64,000 nucleotides of DNA from assembly GCA_020438425.1 (NCBI GenBank), contig JAGQUQ010000002.1:32259-96258 (forward strand). Direction: 5' to 3'. Shown here in pieces: positions 46,019 through 54,271 of the stretch (position 1 is its first letter; each line of letters begins with the position of its first letter). Under the pieces are notes generated by a model. It made no database searches. It saw only the letters and a list, made by a program, of their open reading frames with translations, and was not told where the DNA came from. Position numbers and translations under genes: made by a program. The stretch comes from Solirubrobacterales bacterium. GTDB lineage: Bacteria; Actinomycetota; Thermoleophilia; Solirubrobacterales; 70-9.

Positions 46019-47529
46019 ATCGCCTCGAGGGCGCCGGCTTCAGCTTCGAGTTCGGCTTCGGGCACCTCGCCCTCAGGGTCGCGGGCAGGTTCGAGCACGA
46101 CCAGGGCGACAAGCAGAGCCAGAACGACCAGTCCGGCTGCCACCCAGAAGGCGATTTCGTAGCCACCAACCAGGGCTTCGGCATGGGGCTCGCCCGCCGC
46201 GGTCAGGGTGTCGGTCTTGTTGGCGGCGATCGTCGCCAGGACGGCGAGGCCGATCGCGGCCCCGACCTGGGCGGTCGTGTTGACCAGGCCTGAGGCGAGG
46301 CCGGCGTCGGCCCTGGTTGCCCCGGACATCGCCAGGGTCATAAGCGACGGGAAGCAAACACCGACCCCGGATCCGAGCAGGAGGGTCGAGGGAAGCACGT
46401 CGGTCCAGTAGTTGCCGTCGACCGGTACCCGCGCGAAGAGCGCCAGGCCGGCGGCGATCAGGACAAGTCCGACGATCAGGCAGTTGCGGGCACCGAATCG
46501 CATGATCAGGGGCTCGGAGAACTTGACCGAAAGGGTTCCCATGACCAGGGTGGTGGGGAGGAAGGCGAATCCGGTCTCGAGTGCGTCGTAACCGAGCACT
46601 TCCTGCAGGTAGAGCACCCCGAGGAAGAAGAGCCCGAACATTCCGGCTACGGTCAGGGCCTGGACCGCGTTTGCCCCGGAGACGTTGCGGGACTTGAAGA
46701 TGCGGAGCGGCACCAGAGGGTTGGCGACGGTGGATTCCCTGAGCAGGAAGGCAACCAGCAGGAGGAAGGAACCAATCGAGCAGAGCAGCGTGGTCGGGTC
46801 GCCCCAGCCATCCTTCGCGGCCGGCTCGACGATGGTGAAAACGCCGAGCATCAGCGATGAGGTGATCAGCATCGCACCGAGGATGTCGGCCCCGTGGGAG
46901 AAGCCGAGACCCTTGTCCCGGTCCAGCAACTTGAGCGAGTAGTAGCCGGTGGCGATGCCGATCGGAATGTTGATGAAAAAGATCCAGTGCCACGAAAGGA
47001 GCTGGGTCAGCACACCGCCGGCCAGCAGCCCGACCGAACCACCGGCCGAGGCGACGAAGGCGTAAACGCCGATCGCCTTCGCCTGTTCGCCTGGCTCGGG
47101 GAACATGGTCACGATCATGCCCAGCACCACCGCGGCGGTCAGGGCGCCACCGACCCCGGCCAGGAAGCGGAAGGCGACGAGCATGACGTCGCTCTGGGCG
47201 AATCCGCAAAGCAGCGAGGCAAGGGTGAAGACAGTGAGCCCGACCAGGAAAACGTCGCGGCGTGAGATCAGGTCGCCGAGCCGGCCCGAGAGCAGCAGCA
47301 GGCCGCCGAAGGCGATCAGGTAGGCGTTCACGACCCAGGCCAGGCCCGACTGCGAGAAGCCGAGGTCATCCTGGATCGCCGGCAGGGCGACGTTGACGAC
47401 GGTGGCGTCGAGGACGATCATCAACACGCCGGCACAAAGGACGTAAAGCCCGATCCACCTGGACCGGTCGCCGGTCGCTTCGGAGGGGGGAGTGGAAGAA
47501 GTGACTGTTGTTTCGGACGAAGAGGTCAA
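46009..47529 (-). CDS. MFS drug exporter, DHA2 (14-TM) type
   Basis: A ~506-residue transporter with 14 predicted TM helices. Motif C-like LDATVVNVALPAIQDDLG is diagnostic for the DHA2 group; others are WVVNAYLIAFGGLLLLSGRL, the loop 2-3 motif GDLISRRDVFLVG, and SWHWIFFINIPIGIATG. Likely a proton-coupled multidrug or lipid exporter. The frame is open to 47616, but that overlaps the upstream Nramp gene. The TTG at 47529 (TSSSETTVTSS) is preferred without firm evidence. Confidence 0.88.
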   Translation of the reverse strand: MTSSSETTVTSSTPPSEATGDRSRWIGLYVLCAGVLMIVLDATVVNVALPAIQDDLGFSQSGLAWVVNAYLIAFGGLLLLSGRLGDLISRRDVFLVGLTVFTLASLLCGFAQSDVMLVAFRFLAGVGGALTAAVVLGMIVTMFPEPGEQAKAIGVYAFVASAGGSVGLLAGGVLTQLLSWHWIFFINIPIGIATGYYSLKLLDRDKGLGFSHGADILGAMLITSSLMLGVFTIVEPAAKDGWGDPTTLLCSIGSFLLLVAFLLRESTVANPLVPLRIFKSRNVSGANAVQALTVAGMFGLFFLGVLYLQEVLGYDALETGFAFLPTTLVMGTLSVKFSEPLIMRFGARNCLIVGLVLIAAGLALFARVPVDGNYWTDVLPSTLLLGSGVGVCFPSLMTLAMSGATRADAGLASGLVNTTAQVGAAIGLAVLATIAANKTDTLTAAGEPHAEALVGGYEIAFWVAAGLVVLALLVALVVLEPARDPEGEVPEAELEAEAGALEAIQK

Positions 47530-47569
47530 GCGAGGCAGCTTAGCGACCTGCCGGACCCGGCAAATCGGA

Positions 47570-48865
47570 TCAGGCCCCGGTGAAGGTCTGGAAAAGCAGG
47601 AAGAGGTTGAGGGCAATGATCACGGTCGCGAATAACGAGGCGAAGACTGTGGTCAGGCGATGGTTTTCGAAGCCCGCTCCCATCACCTCCCGTCGCGAAG
47701 TGAGCATGATCAGGGGAACCAGGGCAAACGGAATTCCGAAGGAAAGCACCACCTGACTGATGACCAGGGCCCGGGTCGGGTCAACCCCGATCGCGAGGAT
47801 GACCAGAGCCGGAGCCATGGTGACCGCGCGGCGCAGGAACAGGGGGATGCTGCGGTCGATGAACCCCTGCATGACCACCTGGCCGGCGAAGGTGCCGACG
47901 CTGGAGGCGGCGATGCCGGAAGCAAGAAGGGCGACTCCGAAGGCGATGCCGGCGGCCGGACTGACCAGTTCCTTGAGGCCTTCGAAGGCTCCTTCGATCG
48001 AGTCGATCCCCGTACCTCCGAGGACAGCCGCCGCGATCGCCAGCATCGACATGTTGATGAAGCCGGCGATCCCCATCGCGAGGCCGACATCCACCTTCTG
48101 GAAATTGATCAGTTCGTGACGTTCCCGGTCATCCTGCGGAGGGATTCGGTTCTGGGTCAGGGCCGAGTGCAGATAGATCACATGAGGCATCACCGTCGCG
48201 CCGATAATTCCCACCGCGAGCAGGAGGCTGTCGGAGCCTTCGAGCTTCGGAATGAAGCCCGCCGCAACCCCGGAGGCATCCGGGCCGATCTTGAAAGCTT
48301 CGTAGAGAAATCCGATCAGGATCACCCCGAGCAGACCGACGATCGCCGTCTCGAAACGGCGGTATCCCTTGTTGTGGAGGGCGAGCAGGGCGAAGGCCAT
48401 GGCGCTGCCGATCAATCCCCCGGTGAAGAGCGGGATGCCGAAGAGCAGGTTGAGGGCGATCGCCGCGCCGACGATCTCGGCCAGGTCAGTCGCCATGGCG
48501 ATGATCTCGGCCTGCACCCAGAGGCCCCAGGTCGTCTTCTTCGGAAAGTTCTCGCGGCAGAGCTCGGGGAGGTTCCTGCCGGTGGCGATTCCCAGCTTGG
48601 CTGAAAGGAACTGGATCAGCATCGCCATGAGGTTCGCGGCCAGCACGGTCCACAGCAGCATGTAGCCGAACTCGGCACCGCCCGCCACGTTGGTGGCGAA
48701 GTTGCCCGGGTCCACATAGGCGACCGCGGCGACGAAGGCGGCACCGAAGAGGGCGAAGAAGTAGCGGAGCCTGCCCTTCGCCTTGAGTCGCTGGAGCTCG
48801 CTCGCACTTGGCATGCCGACCGACCCGTCGGCTGCCACATCCCGCTTGTCAACAGGTTTGCTCAA
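47570..48865 (-). CDS. Nramp-family divalent metal transporter (MntH-like)
   Basis: A 431-residue protein with ~11 TM segments. The metal-binding motif in TM1 is AYVDPGNFATNV and in TM6 VMPHVIYLHSALTQ. The conserved loop GIATGRNLPELCRENFPK is present, and AMATDLAEIVGAAIALNLLF is a further family block. It imports Mn2+ and/or Fe2+ with protons. It starts at ATG 48865. The exporter gene downstream follows closely and may be cotranscribed. Confidence 0.94.
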   Translation of the reverse strand: MSKPVDKRDVAADGSVGMPSASELQRLKAKGRLRYFFALFGAAFVAAVAYVDPGNFATNVAGGAEFGYMLLWTVLAANLMAMLIQFLSAKLGIATGRNLPELCRENFPKKTTWGLWVQAEIIAMATDLAEIVGAAIALNLLFGIPLFTGGLIGSAMAFALLALHNKGYRRFETAIVGLLGVILIGFLYEAFKIGPDASGVAAGFIPKLEGSDSLLLAVGIIGATVMPHVIYLHSALTQNRIPPQDDRERHELINFQKVDVGLAMGIAGFINMSMLAIAAAVLGGTGIDSIEGAFEGLKELVSPAAGIAFGVALLASGIAASSVGTFAGQVVMQGFIDRSIPLFLRRAVTMAPALVILAIGVDPTRALVISQVVLSFGIPFALVPLIMLTSRREVMGAGFENHRLTTVFASLFATVIIALNLFLLFQTFTGA

Positions 48866-48901
48866 CGCGGAAACCCTAGTTGAGCCATGCCTGAACCCAC
48901 C

Positions 48902-48930
48902 TTGACGGTTGGATACCTGTGCGGTTATGG
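48902..48930 (+). promoter_or_regulatory. Putative vegetative promoter
   Basis: TTGACG, a 17-bp spacer and TTATGG. The predicted start near 48937 gives a ~43-nt leader before ATG 48980. Confidence 0.6.
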
Positions 48931-48979
48931 TCGGAATTGATCCCGACGCCGGTCTGGGGCCGGCAGTGAGGCAGAGGAA

Positions 48980-50692
48980 ATGGACCGGACCTGCAGTTCC
49001 CGTCGGTTGTCCATGACGGCCACGATTCTGGTGGCAGTGACCGGGTTGCTCATGGTCATCGCGCCTGATCAGTCCCGTGCCGTCCTATCCGGGGAGAACG
49101 GCCGCATCGTTCTCGTCAGTGGCCGACCGCCCGAAACCGATGCGACCGCGCGGCTCTACTTGCTGCCGGTGCCGAGCAATTCGGTGGGGATCGGAACGAT
49201 CAGCGCGCCGATCGTCCCGGCTGGCGGCCAGTACCGCCACCCGACCTGGTCCCCCGACCGCACCAAGATCGCCTTCGCCAACGGCACGGCAGGCATCTAC
49301 GACATCTTCGTGATCGATATCGAGGCCGGAACCGGCCCGGTCCAGATCACGCCGACCGAGGGAGCTGGCGCCAACAACCTGAGCGCCGACCGTCCTGCCT
49401 GGTCGCCGGACGGCAACACGATTGCCTACGAACACCAGCCCTCGCCGGGCAGCGCCGACCGGCAGATCCGGACCCAGCCCGCCAACGACTTCCAGTTCCC
49501 GATCCCGACCACCGACCTGACCGCGGCCGGCGGGGCCTTCGAAGGCAAGCCGGCCTGGACCCCCGATTCCCAGACCGTGTACTTCCACCGGGGAGATCCC
49601 AATACGGCAGGCAATTCCGACATCTACCGCAAGCCGGCTGCTGGAGGCGCGGAATCCATCGCGATCCCGGACTCCGGCATCAGCGAGGCGCAGCCTTCGA
49701 TCTCGCCCGACGGAACGAAGATCTGTTACACGCTGACCAATGCCGGGTTCAACAGTACGGCCGATGTCGTGGTGGCGCCGCTGGCCAATCCCGCCAGCGC
49801 CGCGATCGTCTCGCAGTCGATCGTGGCCGGGGACTACAACTGCACCTGGTCGCCCGATGGCCAGATGATCGCCTACGTGAACGGGGTCTTCGGGACCGGT
49901 CGTCTGGTCATGGTCAAGGCCGATGACACCAGTCCGCTCGAGATCGAACTGGCCGAGGCGGCGGGATTCGACGGCAACCCGGACTGGGCTCCGGACGGCA
50001 GGCCGGACTGCCCCGACAAGGCAGTCGAGACCGATGTCGACCAGCCGGTCACCTTCTCGGTCGAGTGCCTGGACACCGGGCCGGAGTACGAGAAGTCCGA
50101 GGTCCGCGAGTACGCGGATTCGCAGCCCACCCAGGGAACCCTGACCCAGGAACTGGCCGGGGACCCGTTCACCTACACGCCGAACGCGGGGTTCACGGGC
50201 ACGGATACCTTCGAGGTGACCAGTTTTGACGAGGCCGGGTTCGGGATCGACAACGGCACGGTGACGATCACGGTGAACGAGGAGATCGTCGAACCGGAGC
50301 CGGAAGTGAAGTGCGCCGGCAAACTCGCGACGGTCAAGGGAACCCCGGGCCGGGACATCCTGACCGGCACCTTCAAGCGGGACGTGGTGGCGGGTCTGGG
50401 TGGTAACGACCTGGTTCTCGGTCTGCGCGGGAATGATCTGGCTTGCGGTGGCAATGGCCGCGACCGGCTGGTCGGCGCGGGTGGCAGGGACCGGCTGCTC
50501 GGTGGCAAGGGCAACGATGTGCTGGTCGGCGGAGGCAACCGTGATGTGCTGATCGGCGGCGCAGGCCGTGACCGACTGCTGGGCGGCCCCGGACGCGACC
50601 GGATGCTGGCCGGCCCGGGCCGTGACCTCTGCAAGGGCGGCCCGGGCAGGGACCGCGGCCGTAGTTGCGAGCGAAGGGCGGGGATTCCCTGA
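48980..50692 (+). CDS. Secreted TolB-like beta-propeller protein with RTX-type repeats
   Basis: A 570-residue protein. The N-terminal signal peptide (TATILVAVTGLLMVIAPDQS) is followed by WD40-like PD40 repeats (HPTWSPDRTKIAFANG, RPAWSPDGNTIAYEH, QPSISPDGTKICYT, CTWSPDGQMIAYVNG), as in TolB. A cadherin/Ig-like module reads FTYTPNAGFTGTDTFEVTSF. The C-terminal ~110 residues are nonapeptide repeats (GGNDLVLGLRGNDLACGGNG, GGRDRLLGGKGNDVLVGG) like RTX calcium-binding repeats, though many carry RD where ND is normal, which may weaken calcium binding. Probably cell-surface or released. No enzymatic motif. Confidence 0.82.
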   Translation: MDRTCSSRRLSMTATILVAVTGLLMVIAPDQSRAVLSGENGRIVLVSGRPPETDATARLYLLPVPSNSVGIGTISAPIVPAGGQYRHPTWSPDRTKIAFANGTAGIYDIFVIDIEAGTGPVQITPTEGAGANNLSADRPAWSPDGNTIAYEHQPSPGSADRQIRTQPANDFQFPIPTTDLTAAGGAFEGKPAWTPDSQTVYFHRGDPNTAGNSDIYRKPAAGGAESIAIPDSGISEAQPSISPDGTKICYTLTNAGFNSTADVVVAPLANPASAAIVSQSIVAGDYNCTWSPDGQMIAYVNGVFGTGRLVMVKADDTSPLEIELAEAAGFDGNPDWAPDGRPDCPDKAVETDVDQPVTFSVECLDTGPEYEKSEVREYADSQPTQGTLTQELAGDPFTYTPNAGFTGTDTFEVTSFDEAGFGIDNGTVTITVNEEIVEPEPEVKCAGKLATVKGTPGRDILTGTFKRDVVAGLGGNDLVLGLRGNDLACGGNGRDRLVGAGGRDRLLGGKGNDVLVGGGNRDVLIGGAGRDRLLGGPGRDRMLAGPGRDLCKGGPGRDRGRSCERRAGIP

Positions 50693-50733
50693 AGCGAGTC
50701 GTCCTGACCCTGGCGGGCTGGTCGCCAGGGATC

Positions 50734-50762
50734 TTGATTATTTGTTGGTCGTTTGTTTATTA
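50734..50762 (+). promoter_or_regulatory. Putative promoter in an AT-rich patch
   Basis: TTGATT, 17 bp, TTATTA inside a strongly AT-rich stretch that stands out from the GC-rich surroundings. The expected start is ~50769, 27 nt before ATG 50796. Confidence 0.6.
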
Positions 50763-50795
50763 TTTCGGCAAGCTACCAAGACCTTCAGGAGAGAG

Positions 50796-51782
50796 ATGAG
50801 CGAAAACGGCAGTTCGGCCAACGGGAACGGCAACGGGGAAGTCGAGTTCAAGACAGAGGACGAGGCGCTTCAGGTCCTGCTCGACGGTGACATCGACAAG
50901 GTGATGTCCGGGCTCGACCGGATCATCGAGGCAGCCCCTTCCTACGAGAAGCTGTTCATGCGCTGGCAGCGTCAGCACTGGTCGACCGAGGACTTCGACT
51001 TCACGGTCGATGCCGAGCAGTGGAACGACCCCTCGGTGATGACCGAGGAGGAAAAGAAGTTCATGCTCTTCGGCTTCTCACAGTTCTTCCTTGGCGAGGA
51101 GAAGGTCACGGTCGAACTGCTCCCCTTCGCGATTGCCGCCCCGACCCACGAGGAAAAGGCCTTCCTCACCACCCAGATCTCGGACGAGGCCAAGCACATG
51201 GTCTTCTTCGACCGCTTCTACCGCGAGGTTCTGGGAATGAAGGCTGCCGACATCGGCGCGATGCTGGCGACCCAGCGACCGAACGTGAACAAGGACTGGG
51301 AGACCCTCTTCGACGGGATCCTCCACGACTGCGCCGAGCGGCTCCGGCTCGACCCGACCGACTTCCCGGCCCTGGTTCGCGGGGTCACCGTCTACATGAT
51401 CGTGATCGAGGGCACCCTCGCCCTGACCGGGGCCCGGTTCATCATCAAGGCGCTCAAGGAGCGGGACTGGCTGCCCGGATTCGTGTCCGGCTTCACCGCG
51501 GTCAACCGGGATGAATCGCGCCACGTCGGCTTCGGAGTCAAGTTCCTTGCCGACGCGATCAAGGCCGATCAGGCCAACGCCCTGATCATCCAGGACACCC
51601 TGAAGGAGTGCCTGCCGATTGCGCCGCTGGTCTTCGCTCCCTCCTGGGTCGAGGATCCCTACAGCTTCGAGACGCCCTTCTACCACTCGACCGAGGTCTT
51701 CGCCTACGCGATGAAGGCGCTCTCGAAGAAACTGGCGGCGATGGGCCTCGACCCGGCGATGCTGGCCGGCGATCCAGCCTGA
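50796..51782 (+). CDS. R2-like ligand-binding oxidase (R2lox)
   Basis: A 328-residue ferritin-like protein related to the small subunit of ribonucleotide reductase. Metal ligands are readable in order: Glu in FFLGEEKVTVELLP, ExxH in SDEAKHMVFFDRF, Glu in YMIVIEGTLALTG and ExxH in NRDESRHVGFGVKF. The Val three residues after the first Glu and the Tyr five before the third match the cross-linked pair known in the Mn/Fe R2lox proteins, which favours R2lox over NrdB. The reaction is unknown; a two-electron oxidation of a hydrophobic ligand is assumed. AGGAGAGAG precedes the ATG. A TetR gene follows 7 bp downstream. Confidence 0.9.
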   Translation: MSENGSSANGNGNGEVEFKTEDEALQVLLDGDIDKVMSGLDRIIEAAPSYEKLFMRWQRQHWSTEDFDFTVDAEQWNDPSVMTEEEKKFMLFGFSQFFLGEEKVTVELLPFAIAAPTHEEKAFLTTQISDEAKHMVFFDRFYREVLGMKAADIGAMLATQRPNVNKDWETLFDGILHDCAERLRLDPTDFPALVRGVTVYMIVIEGTLALTGARFIIKALKERDWLPGFVSGFTAVNRDESRHVGFGVKFLADAIKADQANALIIQDTLKECLPIAPLVFAPSWVEDPYSFETPFYHSTEVFAYAMKALSKKLAAMGLDPAMLAGDPA

Positions 51783-51789
51783 GCGGCAG

Positions 51790-52392
51790 TTGGAAGCGAC
51801 AGCCAAGAAGCAGTCTCGCGGCCCCGGCCGACCTTCGACCGGGGCGCGGGAACGGGTCCTCGACGCCGCGGTGGAGACCCTCCTCGAGGAGGGATACGCC
51901 GGGCTGAGCTACGCCAAGGTCGCGGTCCGGGCGGGTGAGAACAAGTCCCTGATCACCTACTACTTCGGTTCCAAACAGGGCCTCGTGGCTGCCGTCGCCG
52001 ACGTTATCGGCGAGCGGATCACCGAGCATGTGGTCGCGCATCTCGGTGACGTCGAAACGGTCGAAGCGATCGCGCGAGGTCTGATCACCGGGGTCTGGGA
52101 AGTGATGGACGAGGATCCGAGGATGGCCCGGCTCTACTTCGACCTGAGTGCGGTCATCGTGGTCGATGACGACATCCGCCAGGCTCTCCACGAGGTCAAG
52201 GACCGCTGGCGCGAGGTGATCACGGCCAACCTGCTCGAGGCCGGGGCGCCCAACGACCAGGTTGCGCCGATGGGCACCTTCCTCATGGCCGGGGTCCAGG
52301 GTCTGGCGATCGAGCGGCTGGAGGGTTACGAACCCGAACGGCTGGAAGCGGCCCGGGAGCTCTTCATTCGCGCTGCCGGTTCAATCGGCTGA
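51790..52392 (+). CDS. TetR-family transcriptional regulator
   Basis: A 200-residue protein from a TTG at 51790. The DNA-binding domain is GARERVLDAAVETLLEEGYA then LSYAKVAVRAGENKSLITYY and FGSKQGLVAAVADV. The C-terminal ligand domain is helical. Located 7 bp after the R2lox gene in the same transcript, it likely controls that operon in response to the oxidase's substrate. The perfect 17-bp inverted repeat 50 bp past its stop is another candidate target. Confidence 0.9.
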   Translation: MEATAKKQSRGPGRPSTGARERVLDAAVETLLEEGYAGLSYAKVAVRAGENKSLITYYFGSKQGLVAAVADVIGERITEHVVAHLGDVETVEAIARGLITGVWEVMDEDPRMARLYFDLSAVIVVDDDIRQALHEVKDRWREVITANLLEAGAPNDQVAPMGTFLMAGVQGLAIERLEGYEPERLEAARELFIRAAGSIG

Positions 52393-52442
52393 GCCAGAGC
52401 CCGCCTTGACATAACCCCTCCGAGCGAAGAGAGTCGGAGGAA

Positions 52443-52500
52443 GGTGGGTATGGATTGCATCCATATAGGTGCAATCCATACCCACCACGTCTGCGTGGGT
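52443..52500 (+). promoter_or_regulatory. Long perfect inverted repeat overlapping a second, competing hairpin
   Basis: Arm 1 at 52443-52459 and arm 2 at 52470-52486 are perfectly complementary over 17 bp (loop of 10). The last part of arm 2, ACCCAC (52480-52485), can instead pair with GTGGGT (52495-52500), so the two hairpins exclude each other. No T-tract follows, so it is not a simple terminator. Options are a regulator binding site or an RNA switch between the TetR and ArsR genes. Confidence 0.7.
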
Positions 52501-52517
52501 GAATTTATGTGCTAAAT

Positions 52518-52535
52518 TACAACCGTATGGTTGTA
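52518..52535 (+). promoter_or_regulatory. Palindromic operator over the start of the ArsR gene
   Basis: TACAACC-GTAT-GGTTGTA, a perfect 7-bp dyad that contains the ATG at 52527. A -10-like TAAATT (52513-52518, with a TG in front) would start transcription at about 52525, so the gene is probably leaderless and the dyad covers the start point, a classic autorepression layout. Confidence 0.7.
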
Positions 52536-52916
52536 GGTTTGACAGCGCGAGGTGATTCGGCCGGGACCGGGTCGGGGTCCGGGGTTCTTGACGAAGGCCA
52601 GGTCGACCTGCTCTTCCACGCGCTTTCCGACCGCACCCGGCGGGACATCATGAGCAAGGTCAGCGAATCCGAACAGTCGATCTCCGACCTCGCCCGGCAG
52701 TACGAGGTCAGCTTCGCGGCGATCCAGAAGCACGTGAGCGTTCTGGAACGGGCGGAGCTGGTCACCAAGACCGAACAGGGACGAAGGAAGCTCGTCCACA
52801 ACAACCCCGACACGCTCCGCCGCGCCGCGGAACTGCTCGCCCGTTACGAGCAGGTCTGGACCCAGCGGATCAACGCGATCGAACAGATCCTCGACCAGAA
52901 AAGCGAAGGAAGGTAA
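52527..52916 (+). CDS. ArsR-family transcriptional regulator
   Basis: A 129-residue winged-helix protein: LLFHALSDRTRRDIMSKVSE, SISDLARQYEVSFAAIQKHV, SVLERAELVTKTEQGRRKLV. No metal-binding Cys set is seen, as in the ArsR group paired with SRPBCC proteins. The next gene, 4 bp downstream, encodes such a partner. An ATG at 52509 is in frame but lies upstream of the predicted transcript start. A perfect dyad covers the chosen ATG. Confidence 0.92.
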   Translation: MVVGLTARGDSAGTGSGSGVLDEGQVDLLFHALSDRTRRDIMSKVSESEQSISDLARQYEVSFAAIQKHVSVLERAELVTKTEQGRRKLVHNNPDTLRRAAELLARYEQVWTQRINAIEQILDQKSEGR

Positions 52917-52920
52917 GTCC

Positions 52921-53400
52921 ATGCCCGTAGTCAGTTCAAATCCGGACCGTGAAAATCTTCAGATGACCGTGATCGCCGAGTTCGACGCTCCGGTCGAGAG
53001 GGTGTGGGAAGTCTGGGCCGACCCCCGCAAGCTCGAGAAGTGGTGGGGTCCGCCGACCTGGCCGGCCACCTTCCACCAGTTCGATTTCGCCGAGGGCGGC
53101 GAAGCGAAGTACTACATGACAGGCCCGGAGGGCGAGAAAGCTCCCGGCTACTGGCGCTTCCAGGTGATCGAGCAGGGAAAGCGGATCCGGTTCGATGACG
53201 GCTTCGCAGATCAGGAAGGCAACCCGGACCCGAACATGCCGGCCATGGTCATGGAGATGACCCTCGACGCGGAGGAAGGCCGGACCAGGATGACCACGGT
53301 GACGAAGTTCAACTCGATCGACGACCTCGAGCAGGTGCTCGAGATGGGCATGGAAGAGGGCATGACCTCGGCGATGGGCCAGATCGACGCCTTGCTGTAA
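52921..53400 (+). CDS. SRPBCC/AHSA1-like protein
   Basis: A 159-residue protein with the START-like fold of the activator-of-Hsp90-ATPase (AHSA1) group: VIAEFDAPVERVWEVWADPR, KLEKWWGPPTWPATFHQFDF, EGGEAKYYMTGPEGEKAPGY and a closing helix (EQVLEMGMEEGMTSAMGQID). These proteins bind hydrophobic ligands and are often encoded directly after an ArsR regulator, as here. The ligand and role are unknown. Confidence 0.92.
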   Translation: MPVVSSNPDRENLQMTVIAEFDAPVERVWEVWADPRKLEKWWGPPTWPATFHQFDFAEGGEAKYYMTGPEGEKAPGYWRFQVIEQGKRIRFDDGFADQEGNPDPNMPAMVMEMTLDAEEGRTRMTTVTKFNSIDDLEQVLEMGMEEGMTSAMGQIDALL

Positions 53401-53419
53401 ACGCCAAAGCAGTCGAGAT

Positions 53420-53452
53420 GCGAAAAGTGGCACGTATGGTGCGACTTTTCGC
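53420..53452 (+). terminator. Hairpin, likely terminator of the ArsR-SRPBCC operon
   Basis: GCGAAAAGT-G-GCAC, loop GTATG, GTGC-G-ACTTTTCGC: thirteen base pairs with one mismatch, 20 bp after the stop. The TTTT is inside the stem and the 3' tail is only GTTTC, so efficiency is uncertain. Confidence 0.6.
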
Positions 53453-53503
53453 GTTTCGGCGGCCTTGGACCGAACTTGCGGCGGGCGGCGGTAGGCTCCG
53501 CGC

Positions 53504-54271
53504 ATGAGCATTCTCGACAGCTTCTCCCTGGACGGCAAGGTCGCGATCATCACCGGAGCCTCCTCCGGTCTCGGGGTGGCCTTCGCCAAGGGCTTCGCCG
53601 AAGCCGGGGCCGACGTGGCGATCTGCGCCCGGCGGGTCGAGAAGCTGGAGGACACCCGCAAGGCGATCGAGGAGATGGGCCACCGGGTGATCGCGGTGAC
53701 CGCCGACGTCTCCAACCCGGAGGACTGCGAACGGGTGGTCGAGGAGACCGTCGCCAACCTCGGCAAGGTCGACATCCTCGTCAACAACGCCGGCATCGCC
53801 ACCGCCGTGCCCGCCACCCGAGAGGCGCCGGAAGAGTTCAGCCGGGTGATCGACATCAACCTGAACGGTTCCTATTACATGGCCCAGGCAGCCGGACGGG
53901 CGATGGGGCAGACCGGCGGCGGCAGCATCGTCAACATCGGCAGCGTGCTCGGCTCGACCACGGCCCACCTGCCCCAGGCGGCCTACAGCTCGTCCAAGGC
54001 GGCGGTGATCGGCCTCACCCGCGACCTCGCCCAGCAGTGGATGAGCCGCAAGAACATCCGGGTCAACGCCCTCGCGCCGGGCTTCTTCGAGTCGGAGATG
54101 ACCGACCAGTACCCGGAGGGTTACCTCGACCAGATGATGTTCCGGGTTCCGGCCGGCCGCAAGGGCGAGGCAGAGGAACTGGTCAGGGCCGGGATCTTCC
54201 TGGCCAGCGACGCTTCTTCCTATGTCACCGGGGCTCTGCTTCCGGTCGACGGCGGCCTGCTGACCCGCTGA
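53504..54271 (+). CDS. Short-chain dehydrogenase/reductase
   Basis: A 255-residue classical SDR: TGASSGLGVAFAKGFAEAG (cofactor glycine motif), NNAG, catalytic NIGSVLGS (Ser), YSSSK (Tyr-x3-Lys), and the closing SSYVTGALLPVDGG. It reduces or oxidises a small carbonyl/alcohol substrate with NAD(P)H; FabG-like enzymes are the nearest relatives, but the substrate is not predictable. It overlaps the convergent membrane-protein gene by 47 bp at the 3' end. Confidence 0.94.
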   Translation: MSILDSFSLDGKVAIITGASSGLGVAFAKGFAEAGADVAICARRVEKLEDTRKAIEEMGHRVIAVTADVSNPEDCERVVEETVANLGKVDILVNNAGIATAVPATREAPEEFSRVIDINLNGSYYMAQAAGRAMGQTGGGSIVNIGSVLGSTTAHLPQAAYSSSKAAVIGLTRDLAQQWMSRKNIRVNALAPGFFESEMTDQYPEGYLDQMMFRVPAGRKGEAEELVRAGIFLASDASSYVTGALLPVDGGLLTR

